Shown: positions 17,463-26,642, counted from the first letter of the stretch. The stretch is 64,000 bases of DNA from Chitinophagaceae bacterium (GCA_947456805.1 CANGTN010000001.1:168629-232628); one strand, 5' to 3'. Numbers and translations are program-made. Notes: generated from the sequence alone by a model not told the origin.

Positions 17463-17515
17463 TGTAATAGTATTTAATACTACTTATTTATATAAACACC
17501 TAATACTATTACGGG

Positions 17516-17965
17516 TGTGTATATCGTGAAAAGTTATTTATAAACAATTGTCAAAGTTAATAAAGCAAGGTTTATTAACTACTAATTAAACATTAATACA
17601 CAAATACTTTTTAATAGTAGAAAGGATTTGTAATGGTTTCAAACAGTTGTTGATTATTTTCAATTGAGATATCAACATTGCCAATTCACCGGTTTTCCAC
17701 TGTTAATAAACAGGGAGTAATTTGTTTAATTTTCTGAGGGTTTTAAAAAAAGTTCTTTAATTGGCTTACTTATTCTATAACTATCCACATTGTTTTTTTT
17801 AGGTTATTGTACTTTTCCACCGAAAAAGGTACGTTATTCATAAATGTCTGTGTATAAAAATTTAGCAAGCTTTTCTGCCATGTGATTTTTAATTCAGCTA
17901 TTTTTATTTTTTTATTGGCAGCAATAGAATATAAGTGTGATGCGGATTGGTATATGTTTTCCACA
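17516..17965. other. Candidate chromosomal replication origin (DnaA-box cluster)
   Basis: The AT-rich gap between divergent nadA and the foldase gene holds one perfect TTATNCACA box (TTATACACA on the minus strand, 17849-17857). One-mismatch relatives are CTATCCACA (17781-17789), TTTTCCACA (17957-17965), TTATTCATA (17834) and ATATACACA (minus, 17516-17524). Weaker TTTTCCACT (17692) and TTTTCCACC (17812) are also present. The short frame at 17770-17964 on the minus strand looks spurious. Nearby parS-like sites and gene orientation support the idea; no dnaA gene is in the window. Confidence 0.5.
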
Positions 17966-17966
17966 A

Positions 17967-17997
17967 TTTGTTCAATAATTTTATTCCCCTATTTTTG
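17967..17997 (+). promoter_or_regulatory. Promoter of the foldase gene
   Basis: A -33 TTTG at 17967-17970 and a -7 TATTTTTG at 17990-17997 with 19 bp between match the Bacteroidota sigma-ABfr consensus. A DnaA-box-like TTTTCCACA lies directly upstream. Confidence 0.65.
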
Positions 17998-18025
17998 CCA
18001 ACCAAATTTATAAATATATAATAGT

Positions 18026-20125
18026 ATGTCTGTTATTCAAAGAATTCGTGACAAAGGAACCTGGATCATTTTTGCTGTAATTGCTATTGCATTAATTGCA
18101 TTCATTTTACAAGATGGAATGGGCAGCAGAGGCGGTAGTATTTTTGGTAATTCTAATACTGTTGGTACTGTTAATGGTACATCAATCAGTAAAGAAGATT
18201 TTGATCAAAAGTTAACGATGTACAGTCGTGGTCAGGATAAATCTACTATCATTCCTCAATTGTGGAATATGGAAGTAGAAAAAATATTGATGGAAAATGA
18301 ATATCAAAAACTTGGCTTACAAGTTAGTGGTAAAGAATTATCTGATGTATTGTTTGGGCCACAATCTCCATTGAGCAGAGAACAACAATTTGTAGATGAG
18401 AACGGACAGTTTAAAGCAGAAGAAGCAAGACAAGCATTTGCACAATTAAAAAAGTCTAAAAATGCTGAACAAATACAAGGTGTGGTTCAAGGTTATATTG
18501 AACCAACACAACAACAAATATTAAGCAAGAAATACCAGGCACTTACACAAAATGCTGCTTACGTTCCTTCTTGGTTGTTAGAAAAACAAAAAGCAGATAA
18601 CAGCGCTATTTCAAATATATCTTATGTATTTGTTCCTTATACAACAATATCAGATAGCACTGTAAATGTTAGCGACAATGAAATTGTAGCTTATGTAAAA
18701 AAACACCCAAGCGGCTTTGAAAAAGAAGAAGAAACAAGGGCAATATCATATATCAACTTCGATGCAAAACCAAGTGCTACTGATAGCATGAATGCATTGA
18801 ACCAAGTGATGAGTTACAAATCAGAATTTGAAACTACACCCGATGTAAAGTCTTTCATTGCCAAATCAGGAAGTGAAATTCCTTACCTTGATGGATATGT
18901 AATGAAAAGCAGTTTAAAAATGCCTAAAGCAGATAGCATTAAAGCTTTGGCAGACGGAAAAACATTTGGTCCCTATTTAGATGCATCTAATTATACTTTG
19001 GCAAGAATGTTGGGCAGAAGAGTTTTGCCGGATAGTGTGAAAGTGAGACACATTTTGGTGAAAACAGAAGACAAAGGTCAACCTGTTTTGGCTGACAGCG
19101 TTGCTAAAAAAAGAATGGATAGCGTAGAAGCTTTATTAAAAGGTGGCGCAGACTTTAACAGTATTGTTCAAAAATATAGCGACGATGGTGGTAGCAAAAA
19201 TACAAAAGGCGAATACGATTTTACTTTACAACAATTTACAGGAATTAGCAAAGAATTCGCAGAAGCAATTTTCTATGGTAAAACCGGTGACAAAAAAGTA
19301 GTAAAAGTTGAAAATGATCAATATGCAGGTTTTCATTATATTGAAGTAATGAGCCAAAAAGCAGTTGGTGAAGCAGTTAAAGTAGCCTATTTAGCTAAGT
19401 CAATTTCTGCAAGCAACGAAACAATTAATGCAGCTACAACAGCAGCATTACAATTTGCATCTACCGCAAAAAGCAAAAAAGATTTTGATGAAAATGCGAA
19501 TAAATTAAATTTAACGCCTTTGGTTTTTTCAGAAGTAAAAGAAAATGATTTTACAATACCTTCTTTCGGACAAGTACCTGTAAGAAACTTTGTTCGTTGG
19601 GTTTATGAAAATAAAGTAGGAGCAGTAAGTGAACCAACAGAAGTGGGTGATAAATATGTTGTTGCAATCATTACCAACATTAGCAAGAAAGGTTCTATCA
19701 ATGTTGCTGAATTAAGACCAAGAGTTGAAGCGTATGTAAGAAACGAAAAGAAAGCAAAACAAATTATTGAATCTAAGTTTAAAGGAAATAGTTTAGAGAA
19801 CTTTGTTGCTTCTTCGGGAACAACCATTCAAAAAGCAGACAGCTTAAGTTTTGCAAATCCAACCATTCCAAATATTGGTTATGATGTAAAAGTTTTAGGT
19901 GCTGCTTTCAACAAAGACAATACCGGAAAAGCAACCGAACCAATCGCTGCAAGCTCTGGCGTAATTTCTTTAAAAGTTGAATCGTTGGGGGCAAAACCAA
20001 GTATGCAAGACGATGAAAGCATCAGACAATCCTTGTTACAAGGACAAAAGAATGCAGCTTACAGAGGATCCGAAGCATTAAGAAAATCAGCAACGATAAA
20101 AGATAATAGAAGCAAATTTTATTAA
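18026..20125 (+). CDS. Membrane-anchored peptidyl-prolyl isomerase, PpiD/SurA-like periplasmic foldase
   Basis: 699 residues. A single N-terminal helix (WIIFAVIAIALIAFILQ, residues 13-30) anchors it in the inner membrane with the rest in the periplasm. A SurA_N-type chaperone region follows (VNGTSISKEDFDQKL onward). A parvulin domain starts near 338 (VRHILVKTEDKG, then GGADFNSIVQKYSDDGGS and EFAEAIFYGKTGD), and a long second chaperone region completes it. This is the PpiD layout; it assists folding of outer-membrane and secreted proteins. It is monocistronic, with its own promoter and a terminator at 20143. Confidence 0.92.
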   Translation: MSVIQRIRDKGTWIIFAVIAIALIAFILQDGMGSRGGSIFGNSNTVGTVNGTSISKEDFDQKLTMYSRGQDKSTIIPQLWNMEVEKILMENEYQKLGLQVSGKELSDVLFGPQSPLSREQQFVDENGQFKAEEARQAFAQLKKSKNAEQIQGVVQGYIEPTQQQILSKKYQALTQNAAYVPSWLLEKQKADNSAISNISYVFVPYTTISDSTVNVSDNEIVAYVKKHPSGFEKEEETRAISYINFDAKPSATDSMNALNQVMSYKSEFETTPDVKSFIAKSGSEIPYLDGYVMKSSLKMPKADSIKALADGKTFGPYLDASNYTLARMLGRRVLPDSVKVRHILVKTEDKGQPVLADSVAKKRMDSVEALLKGGADFNSIVQKYSDDGGSKNTKGEYDFTLQQFTGISKEFAEAIFYGKTGDKKVVKVENDQYAGFHYIEVMSQKAVGEAVKVAYLAKSISASNETINAATTAALQFASTAKSKKDFDENANKLNLTPLVFSEVKENDFTIPSFGQVPVRNFVRWVYENKVGAVSEPTEVGDKYVVAIITNISKKGSINVAELRPRVEAYVRNEKKAKQIIESKFKGNSLENFVASSGTTIQKADSLSFANPTIPNIGYDVKVLGAAFNKDNTGKATEPIAASSGVISLKVESLGAKPSMQDDESIRQSLLQGQKNAAYRGSEALRKSATIKDNRSKFY

Positions 20126-20142
20126 TAATCTTTGAATTTTTA

Positions 20143-20174
20143 AACGCCACTCTTTTAGGGTGGCGTTTTTATTT
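20143..20174 (+). terminator. Rho-independent terminator of the foldase gene
   Basis: Stem AACGCCAC / GTGGCGTT with a 9-nt loop, followed by a T-rich tract (TTTATTTT), 18 bp after the stop codon. Confidence 0.85.
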
Positions 20175-20232
20175 TACGTAAACCGAAAACAAGAATTGCA
20201 TCTTTGTTTTAGTTTTAATCAACAATTAAATT

Positions 20233-20742
20233 ATGGCAGAAATTTTAAATAAGGTATCCGAAAGTGGCATCATCAGTTTAGATCTTGAAACATATTTTCC
20301 TTTAGAAGAAATTATGCTGTTTGATTTAAAAGAATTTTTATTCATGGGTTTAATCTTAAAAGAAAAAGATTATAGAGCAGCGTTGTTACAAATAGATTTT
20401 TCTGTTTATCAAAATAAATATGTTGGTATTATTTGTTCTGCAGATGCAATTATTCCCATGTGGGCTTATATGCTTGCTACAAGTTACTTACAACCATTTG
20501 GCAAAAAAGTAATGATGGGCACAGAAGAAAAAATGGTAGAACAAATTTTATTGGAAGAAATTAATGAGATTGATGCAACACAATTTACAGATAAAAGAGT
20601 TGTAGTTAAGGGTTGCGGAGAAAAAGCAATCCCCGAATCTGCATATGTAGCAATAACCAATAAACTAAGACCAGTTGCAAAAAGTATTATGTATGGCGAG
20701 CCCTGCAGTACCGTACCTATTTATAAAAACAAAAGCGTGTAA
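20233..20742 (+). CDS. DUF2480 family protein
   Basis: 169 residues, cytoplasmic, matching the Bacteroidota-restricted DUF2480 family along its length. Landmarks are GIISLDLETYFP, FDLKEFLFMGLILKEKDYR, CSADAIIPMWAYMLATSYL, VVVKGCGEKAIPESAYVAI and YGEPCSTVPIYK. The function is unknown; conserved Cys and Asp residues in CSADAI and GEPCSTV would suit a metal or nucleotide site, which is speculation. A near-consensus CATCTTTG box lies about 38 bp upstream. It ends in a hairpin shared with convergent recQ. Confidence 0.88.
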   Translation: MAEILNKVSESGIISLDLETYFPLEEIMLFDLKEFLFMGLILKEKDYRAALLQIDFSVYQNKYVGIICSADAIIPMWAYMLATSYLQPFGKKVMMGTEEKMVEQILLEEINEIDATQFTDKRVVVKGCGEKAIPESAYVAITNKLRPVAKSIMYGEPCSTVPIYKNKSV

Positions 20743-20759
20743 TTGTTCACGCTTTTGTT
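20728..20759. terminator. Bidirectional terminator between DUF2480 gene and recQ
   Basis: A perfect 12-bp stem (AACAAAAGCGTG / CACGCTTTTGTT) with an 8-nt loop that overlaps the DUF2480 stop codon. T-rich sequence follows on the + strand, and the matching A-rich arm serves recQ on the minus strand. Confidence 0.75.
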
Positions 20760-20762
20760 TTC

Positions 20763-23060
20763 TTAGTTTCCAAAAACACTAAGGAACTTTATTCTCATAA
20801 TTTTTAATTGCTCCCAGTTGTAATCGTATTCAGCCAACTCTTTTTGTGCAATATCCAATGATGATGTTTCGCAGTTTTTAAAATATTCCAGTATTTCTTC
20901 CTGATCTGCTTCATCTAACCAATCATCAATAGCATAATCTAAATTCAGCTTAGTTCCACTTGCCGCAATCGTTTCCATTTCTTCTAATAATTCGCTCAAT
21001 GTTAACCCCTTTGTTTTAGCAATGGTTTCTAAGTTTATTTTTTTATCTACATTTTGAATAATAAAAATTTTGTTGCTTGCTTTGTTGGCAACACTTTTCA
21101 TAATAAAATCATCCGGCTTTTCTATTTCATTTTCTTCAACATATTTTGCAATTAATTCTACAAATGGTTTACCATATTTCAGTGCTTTTCCTTTGCTTAC
21201 TCCTTGACATTTATCCAGCTCTTCTAGTGTGGTAGGATAAAGAATACTCATATCCTGCAATGAGTTTTCTAAAAAGATTACGAATGGGGGCAGTGATTTT
21301 TTCTTTGCTTCTTTATGTCTTAATTCTTTTAGCATTTCAAATAATGCTTCGTCTACTGTTGTTTCGGGTTCGGGTTTGTTATCTGCGTCGTCATCATCTT
21401 CATCATCCGCATTGCTAAATACATTGTTTAAAACAATTTTGAAAGAGCTTGGTTTTTTTATCCAGCTGTCTGTATTTTCTGTAAATTTTAATAATCCATA
21501 TTCTTCGATGTCTTTTGTTATTAAGTCTTCTAATAACATTTGTCTGATAAGACTATTCCAAAAGTGTGCATCTTTATCTTTTCCAATTCCGAATTCTGGC
21601 AAACCTTCGTGTCTAAACATTGTAATTTGAGGCGTAAGTTTACCCATAATTACATTAATTGTATAGTCAGTAACAAAGCGTTCGTCTAAAGCTTTTATAA
21701 CTTTTAAAGCTTTTATAACATCGTCTTTTGTCTCAATTTTTTCTTTGGTGTTTCTACAATTGTCACAATTGCCACAATTTTCCTTATTCCAATCTTCTCC
21801 AAAATAATGCAACAAAACCTTTCGTCTGCAAACGCTACTTTCCGCATAAGCAACTGTTTCATTAATTAGCTGAGCCCCAACTTCTCTTTCGCTAAGGGGC
21901 TTGTCTCTCATTAAGTGTTCAAGTTTTGAAACATCTTTGTAAGAGTAGTATAAAACACAAATTCCTTCAAGCCCATCTCTTCCCGCCCTTCCGGTTTCTT
22001 GATAATAATTTTCTATGGATTTAGGAATATTAAAGTGAATTACAAAACGGATATCCGGCTTATCAATGCCCATACCAAATGCGATTGTTGCAACAATTAC
22101 CTGTACCTCTTCATTTAAAAACTGGTCTTGTCTTCTTGCTCTTAATTTTTGGTCTAAACCTGCATGATAAGCAACCGCTTTAATATTATTTGCCATCAAA
22201 ACATCGGCAAGCTCTTCGGTTGTTTTTCGGTTGAGCGTATAAATAATTCCGCTTTTACCTTTATGAGACGCAATGAATTTTACAATGTGTTTAATCGTAG
22301 CTTCTTTTTCTAATTTGGGTTGTATCTCATAATACAAATTGTCTCTGTTAAAAGAGGAAATATAAACATTCGGGTTGCGCAACATTAAATTTTTGACAAT
22401 GTCACTTTGTACCTTAGGCGTTGCGGTTGCTGTTAAAGCAATTACAGGAATTGCAGGATTGATGATATCCATCATTTCTCTAAGTCTTCTGTATTCTGGT
22501 CTGAAGTCGTGACCCCATTCGCTGATACAATGTGCTTCATCAACCGCAAAAAATGATATATTTAAATCACTGAAAAATTCAAGATTCTCTTCTTTGGTTA
22601 GTGTTTCGGGAGCTACGTATAATAATTTAGTGTTGCCAGACACCAAATCATCTTTTACAACCTTTATTTGCCCCTTGTTTAAGGATGAGTTTAAAAAGTG
22701 TGCAACATTATCCTGTTCGCTGTAGCCCCTAACCAAGTCTACTTGATTTTTCATCAAAGCAATTAAAGGCGAAACAATAATTGCACACCCCTCCATTAGT
22801 AAAGCCGGTAACTGATAACATAAACTTTTACCACCACCAGTAGGCATAATAACAAAAGTGTCCTGGCCACCCAAAAGGCTGTTGATTGATTTTTCCTGTG
22901 TTCCTTTAAATTCTTTAAATCCAAAATAACGCTGCAGCCCATCGTGAATGTTGTATTTCGTAACAACACGCTTTTTTTTGATTGAAGAGTCTCTTTTGTT
23001 AATCTTTGTTACGGCTGTATCCGTTTTCCTTAGCACAATTTTCTTTTTAGTCTTTTCCAT
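20763..23060 (-). CDS. recQ: ATP-dependent DNA helicase RecQ
   Basis: 765 residues. A 35-residue basic N-terminal extension precedes Walker A (MPTGGGKS, ending at 79), DEAH (VDEAHCISEWGHDFRPEY), motif V/VI (ATIAFGMGIDKPDIR, QETGRAGRDG) and the RQC zinc site (CRRKVLLHYFG, CGNCDNC). A winged-helix region follows, then an HRDC-like segment (CQGVSKGKALKYGK). An acidic linker, DDEDDDDADN, sits between RQC and HRDC. RecQ unwinds 3'-5' in recombination and fork repair. A further C-terminal helical region goes beyond the shortest RecQ forms. Confidence 0.95.
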   Translation of the reverse strand: MEKTKKKIVLRKTDTAVTKINKRDSSIKKKRVVTKYNIHDGLQRYFGFKEFKGTQEKSINSLLGGQDTFVIMPTGGGKSLCYQLPALLMEGCAIIVSPLIALMKNQVDLVRGYSEQDNVAHFLNSSLNKGQIKVVKDDLVSGNTKLLYVAPETLTKEENLEFFSDLNISFFAVDEAHCISEWGHDFRPEYRRLREMMDIINPAIPVIALTATATPKVQSDIVKNLMLRNPNVYISSFNRDNLYYEIQPKLEKEATIKHIVKFIASHKGKSGIIYTLNRKTTEELADVLMANNIKAVAYHAGLDQKLRARRQDQFLNEEVQVIVATIAFGMGIDKPDIRFVIHFNIPKSIENYYQETGRAGRDGLEGICVLYYSYKDVSKLEHLMRDKPLSEREVGAQLINETVAYAESSVCRRKVLLHYFGEDWNKENCGNCDNCRNTKEKIETKDDVIKALKVIKALDERFVTDYTINVIMGKLTPQITMFRHEGLPEFGIGKDKDAHFWNSLIRQMLLEDLITKDIEEYGLLKFTENTDSWIKKPSSFKIVLNNVFSNADDEDDDDADNKPEPETTVDEALFEMLKELRHKEAKKKSLPPFVIFLENSLQDMSILYPTTLEELDKCQGVSKGKALKYGKPFVELIAKYVEENEIEKPDDFIMKSVANKASNKIFIIQNVDKKINLETIAKTKGLTLSELLEEMETIAASGTKLNLDYAIDDWLDEADQEEILEYFKNCETSSLDIAQKELAEYDYNWEQLKIMRIKFLSVFGN

Positions 23061-23230
23061 GATGGTAAATCAAAGTTTCTTATCTCTTAGTCGGTTGATT
23101 GTATTATTTATGAAAAGATACAAATAAATTTATAATTCCTATATTCAATTTTTGTTTTTTATTTAATACAAACTTAAAAATTTCTTTAATACAAACAAGC
23201 ATACAATTTGTTACAATACATTTGCTGAAT

Positions 23231-24196
23231 ATGGAAAAGACAAATATTATAAAATCTGCCATTGAATCCATAAGGCTGCAAGCAGAATCAATTAATTATC
23301 TTCAAAATTTTATTGATGAAAATTTTGAAAATGCAGTTAATTCAATAAATGATTCTAAAGGACGCGTTGTAATTACAGGAATTGGAAAAAGCGCCATCAT
23401 TGCACAAAAAATAGTTGCAACTTTCAATAGTACTGGTACACCTTCTCTGTTTATGCATGCAGCAGATGCAACACACGGCGATTTGGGAATGATTCAATCT
23501 AACGATATTGTGATAGTTATTAGTAAAAGCGGAGAAAGCCCTGAAATTAAATCTCTAGTTCCTTTTATTAAATCAACACAAAATAAATGTATTGCTATTG
23601 TAGGAAACATGAATAGTTTTTTAGCAAAACAAGCAGATATTGTTTTAAATAGTACTGTACAACAAGAAGCGTGTCCTAATAATTTAGCCCCAACAACTAG
23701 TACCACTGCGCAACTTGTAATTGGCGATGCCTTGTCTGTTTGTTTAATGAATTTAAAAAATTTTTCAGGAAAAGATTTTGCAAAATTTCATCCTGGCGGT
23801 AATTTGGGTAAGCGACTTTTTTTAAAAGTGTCAGACTTATATGTTTTAAACTCCAAACCACAAGTTTTACCAATAGCAACAATAAAAGAAGTTATTGTAG
23901 AAATTACAAAACATAGACTTGGGGTTACTGCTATGGTAAACGAATCCGATGAACTTTTGGGAATAATCACCGATGGCGATTTAAGAAGGATGTTAGAACA
24001 AAACGATTCTATTATAAAAATACTAGCAAAAGACATTGCCACCCTAAACCCCAAACATATTCACCCCGAGTCGTTGGCTGTAGATGCACTAGATATGTTC
24101 CAACAATTTGATATTACACAGATACCCGTTGTAAAAAACAATACTTACTTAGGAATAATACATTTACACGATTTAATAAAAGAAGGAATATTATAA
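23231..24196 (+). CDS. kdsD: Arabinose-5-phosphate isomerase, KdsD/KpsF family (SIS + two CBS domains)
   Basis: 321 residues from ATG 23231, preferred over TTG 23222. The SIS domain has VVITGIGKSAIIAQKI, HAADATHGDLGMI, VISKSGESPEIK and the SSS/TTS-like SPTTSTTAQLVIGDAL region. GGNLGKRL leads into two CBS repeats (about 205-320). KdsD interconverts ribulose-5-phosphate and arabinose-5-phosphate, the first step of Kdo synthesis for LPS or capsule. It lies 33 bp before the GDP-mannose pyrophosphorylase gene in the same direction, so both feed surface-sugar synthesis. Confidence 0.9.
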   Translation: MEKTNIIKSAIESIRLQAESINYLQNFIDENFENAVNSINDSKGRVVITGIGKSAIIAQKIVATFNSTGTPSLFMHAADATHGDLGMIQSNDIVIVISKSGESPEIKSLVPFIKSTQNKCIAIVGNMNSFLAKQADIVLNSTVQQEACPNNLAPTTSTTAQLVIGDALSVCLMNLKNFSGKDFAKFHPGGNLGKRLFLKVSDLYVLNSKPQVLPIATIKEVIVEITKHRLGVTAMVNESDELLGIITDGDLRRMLEQNDSIIKILAKDIATLNPKHIHPESLAVDALDMFQQFDITQIPVVKNNTYLGIIHLHDLIKEGIL

Positions 24197-24229
24197 TTAT
24201 TAACGTACTTCGCATCCATAAGCGTTTTT

Positions 24230-25312
24230 ATGAACAAACATCAATATGTTGCAATCATGGCGGGTGGTATAGGTAGCAGGTTCTGGCCACAAAGCCGCAC
24301 CTCCTATCCAAAACAGTTTTTAGATATTCTAAATACAGGTAAAACGCTGATACAACAAACCTATGAAAGATATGCCTCTTTTATACCCGCAGAAAACATT
24401 TTTGTTGTAACGTCTATTGATTACGCAAAAATTGTAGAAGAACAATTACCGAACATTCCAATTAATAATATTTTAACCGAACCAAGTAGAAAAAACACAG
24501 CGCCCTGTGTAGCATATATTTCATTCAAAATTTTTAAACAAGACCCAGAGGCCTGTTTAATAGTTGCGCCGAGTGATCACATTATTATGGATGTACCAAC
24601 GTTTACAAGGATTAGCAATAATGCATTGGGGTTTGTTGCTACACATGATGCAATGATAACACTAGGAATAGAGCCAACCTACCCAAATACTGGATATGGG
24701 TATATTCAATATGACAATACAAATGGTGCACAAAATATTTTTAAAGTAAAAACCTTCACCGAAAAACCGAACTTAGAAATTGCTAAATCATTTATCTTAA
24801 GCGGCGATTTTCTTTGGAATGCAGGAATTTTCGTTTGGAAGATAAAAACAATATTAAATGCACTCGAAACTTATCAACCCGAGATGTATGAATTGTTTGA
24901 AATAGAACAAACTTCATTTAACACTATTCTAGAATATAAGGCTATAGAAAGAATCTATCCTTTATGCACTAATATTTCTATTGACGTTGCAGTAATGGAA
25001 AAGGCGGATAATGTTTTTGTTATTCCCTCATCTTTTGGATGGAGCGATCTAGGAACTTGGAATAGCGCATACGAAAATTTAGAAAAAGATTATTTAGGAA
25101 ATGCCGTTGCCAGTAAAAATGTAATAATTATTGATGCTACTAAGTGTATAGTTTCTGCGCCGGCTGAGAAGCTTGTGTTAATTCAGGGACTAGATGATTG
25201 TATTATTGTAGATACCAAAGATGCACTAATGATTTGTAAAAAAGATAAAGAGCAAGAAATTAAAGAATATGTTGCAGAGGTAAAAAGAAGCAAGGGAGAT
25301 TCTTATTTATAA
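24230..25312 (+). CDS. Mannose-1-phosphate guanylyltransferase
   Basis: 360 residues. The nucleotidyltransferase signature AIMAGGIGSRFWPQSR lies at the N-terminus. TEPSRKNTAPC, APSDHII, FTEKPN and NAGIFVWK follow, all features of the single-function GMP class that makes GDP-mannose from mannose-1-phosphate and GTP. No phosphomannose isomerase domain follows, unlike bifunctional ManC. GDP-mannose would supply fucose, mannose or colitose units for LPS or the polysaccharide locus downstream. The last 10 bp overlap the end of convergent nadD. Confidence 0.93.
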   Translation: MNKHQYVAIMAGGIGSRFWPQSRTSYPKQFLDILNTGKTLIQQTYERYASFIPAENIFVVTSIDYAKIVEEQLPNIPINNILTEPSRKNTAPCVAYISFKIFKQDPEACLIVAPSDHIIMDVPTFTRISNNALGFVATHDAMITLGIEPTYPNTGYGYIQYDNTNGAQNIFKVKTFTEKPNLEIAKSFILSGDFLWNAGIFVWKIKTILNALETYQPEMYELFEIEQTSFNTILEYKAIERIYPLCTNISIDVAVMEKADNVFVIPSSFGWSDLGTWNSAYENLEKDYLGNAVASKNVIIIDATKCIVSAPAEKLVLIQGLDDCIIVDTKDALMICKKDKEQEIKEYVAEVKRSKGDSYL

Positions 25313-25872
25313 TAATTGTTTTCTTCAATTTCTTTTCTTACTGTATCTGTCAACAAGTACCTATTGGATTTGTTCTCTTTAATATTTTTTCTAATTAACG
25401 TTGATGATATTTCTACTATTGGGGCCTCTAAATAATTAATATTACCCAAATTGCCTTCTGTTATATCAAACCCCAGCCTTTTATATACAAAAAACTTATA
25501 ATGTTTTAATAACAATTCATAGTTTTTCCATTTGTGTAAATTTATCAAGCTGTCGGTGCCCATAATAATACTGAATTCGTGTTGCGGATAACGCTCCCCT
25601 AGGTGGCTTAGTGTGTCAATAGTATATGATGGTTTCGGAAGTTTAAATTCAATATCACAGGCCCTAAATCTGTTGTCTTCCTCGATAGCAATGTGTACAA
25701 GATTTAATCTGTGGTATTCGTCGAGTAATGAATTTGCTGGTTTAAGTGGATTTTGGGGGCTTACTACAAACCAAACCCTGTCTACTATTTTGGTATTAGC
25801 AACATGATTAGCAATAATTAAATGACCAACATGTATTGGATTAAATGAACCAAAATACAGCCCAATTTTCAT
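25303..25872 (-). CDS. nadD: Nicotinate-nucleotide adenylyltransferase NadD
   Basis: 189 residues with the adenylyltransferase signature GLYFGSFNPIHVGH, a PxNPLK-like SPQNPLKP, MGTDSLINLHKW and the C-terminal EISSTLIRKNIKE. It adenylates nicotinate mononucleotide, the penultimate step of NAD synthesis. It complements nadA 8 kb away, though they are not linked in an operon. feoA lies upstream in the same direction with an 11-bp gap, so the two are probably co-transcribed. The start ATG 25872 fits exactly at the signature. Confidence 0.95.
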   Translation of the reverse strand: MKIGLYFGSFNPIHVGHLIIANHVANTKIVDRVWFVVSPQNPLKPANSLLDEYHRLNLVHIAIEEDNRFRACDIEFKLPKPSYTIDTLSHLGERYPQHEFSIIMGTDSLINLHKWKNYELLLKHYKFFVYKRLGFDITEGNLGNINYLEAPIVEISSTLIRKNIKENKSNRYLLTDTVRKEIEENNYYK

Positions 25873-25883
25873 AGTCTTTTTGT

Positions 25884-26117
25884 TTACAAAATTTCAACTA
25901 AAATTTGATCTGCCTCTGTAACCCTTAAGCTTAATGAATAACCGGAAACGTGTATCGAAATCGGATCACCAAGTGGTGCCCTTTGTTCCACTTTAACTAT
26001 CTCGCCTGGAACACAACCCATTTCCAACAATTTGATCAGCAGGTCGCTATCCTCAAACGAATGGATAATACCACGTTCCCCTACCCCAAGGTTGCTTAGT
26101 TTTTTAATTTCTCTCAT
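25884..26117 (-). CDS. feoA: FeoA-type ferrous iron transport accessory protein
   Basis: 77 residues from ATG 26117; the 10 residues upstream in frame are not part of the domain. It has the SH3-like FeoA fold: KLSNLGVGERGII, LLEMGCVPGEIVKVEQRAPLGDPI, ISIHVSGYSLSLRV and EADQILVEI. FeoA normally works with the GTPase permease FeoB, which is not here, so the partner must be encoded elsewhere or this is a stand-alone FeoA-like regulator. It precedes nadD. Confidence 0.9.
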   Translation of the reverse strand: MREIKKLSNLGVGERGIIHSFEDSDLLIKLLEMGCVPGEIVKVEQRAPLGDPISIHVSGYSLSLRVTEADQILVEIL

Positions 26118-26177
26118 CAACACAAAATTAAACGCATACACTATCAATTATTTACGAATTTTGCCACAAGTTTAGTT

Positions 26178-26609
26178 ATGACACCAGTTTTTTTTAATTA
26201 CGCAGATGTTCGCCTTCCATACAACAAAAAGAGAATTTTAAAATCCTTTGTCTTCAAGCTTTTTATACTTGAAAAAAGGCAGATTCAAAGGGTTGATTAT
26301 GTTTTTTGTTCAGATGAGTTTTTGGTGAAACTCAATCAAATACATTTACAACACGATACGCTTACTGATATTATTACCTTTGATTTGAGTGAATCAAACA
26401 ACAATGTTGTTGGAGAGGTATATATAAGCGTTGAAAGGGTTAAAGAAAATGCCGCAATACATAAAACATCTTTTGCCTCAGAAATACAACGTGTTGTATT
26501 TCACGGAGCATTGCACCTTTGTGGGTATAAAGACAAAACAATTAAACAATCTGCCGAAATGCGGGCTATGGAGGACAAATATTTAAAGATGTTCCATGTG
26601 GAACAATAA
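26178..26609 (+). CDS. ybeY: Endoribonuclease / rRNA maturation factor YbeY
   Basis: 143 residues with the UPF0054 core: LNQIHLQHDTLTDIITFDLS, GEVYISVERV and the metal motif HGALHLCGYKD. In the classic motif HGxLHLxGYDH the third zinc ligand is His; here that position is Asp and the preceding residue Lys, which I believe is usual for this phylum. YbeY acts in 16S rRNA 3'-end maturation and ribosome quality control. The gene ends inside a parS-like palindrome (its last codons spell MFHVEQ) and precedes mnmG. Confidence 0.92.
   Translation: MTPVFFNYADVRLPYNKKRILKSFVFKLFILEKRQIQRVDYVFCSDEFLVKLNQIHLQHDTLTDIITFDLSESNNNVVGEVYISVERVKENAAIHKTSFASEIQRVVFHGALHLCGYKDKTIKQSAEMRAMEDKYLKMFHVEQ
26590..26605. 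other. parS-like centromere site 1
   Basis: TGTTCCATGTGGAACA is a 16-bp near-perfect palindrome with one central mismatch, resembling the bacterial ParB site TGTTnCACGTGnAACA. It overlaps the last codons of ybeY. Confidence 0.65.
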
Positions 26610-26626
26610 TTCGGACACATTAAAAA

Positions 26627-26642
26627 TGTTCCACGTGGAATA
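26627..26642. other. parS-like centromere site 2
   Basis: TGTTCCACGTGGAATA contains a perfect 12-bp palindrome TTCCACGTGGAA and lies 21 bp after site 1, in the ybeY-mnmG gap. Paired sites near mnmG are typical of the origin-proximal centromere. Confidence 0.7.

Noticed and set aside
17770..17964. Minus-strand frame of 64 residues in the nadA upstream gap
   Set aside because: No homology-like pattern, overlaps the DnaA-box cluster, and ends at a stop in AT-rich DNA.
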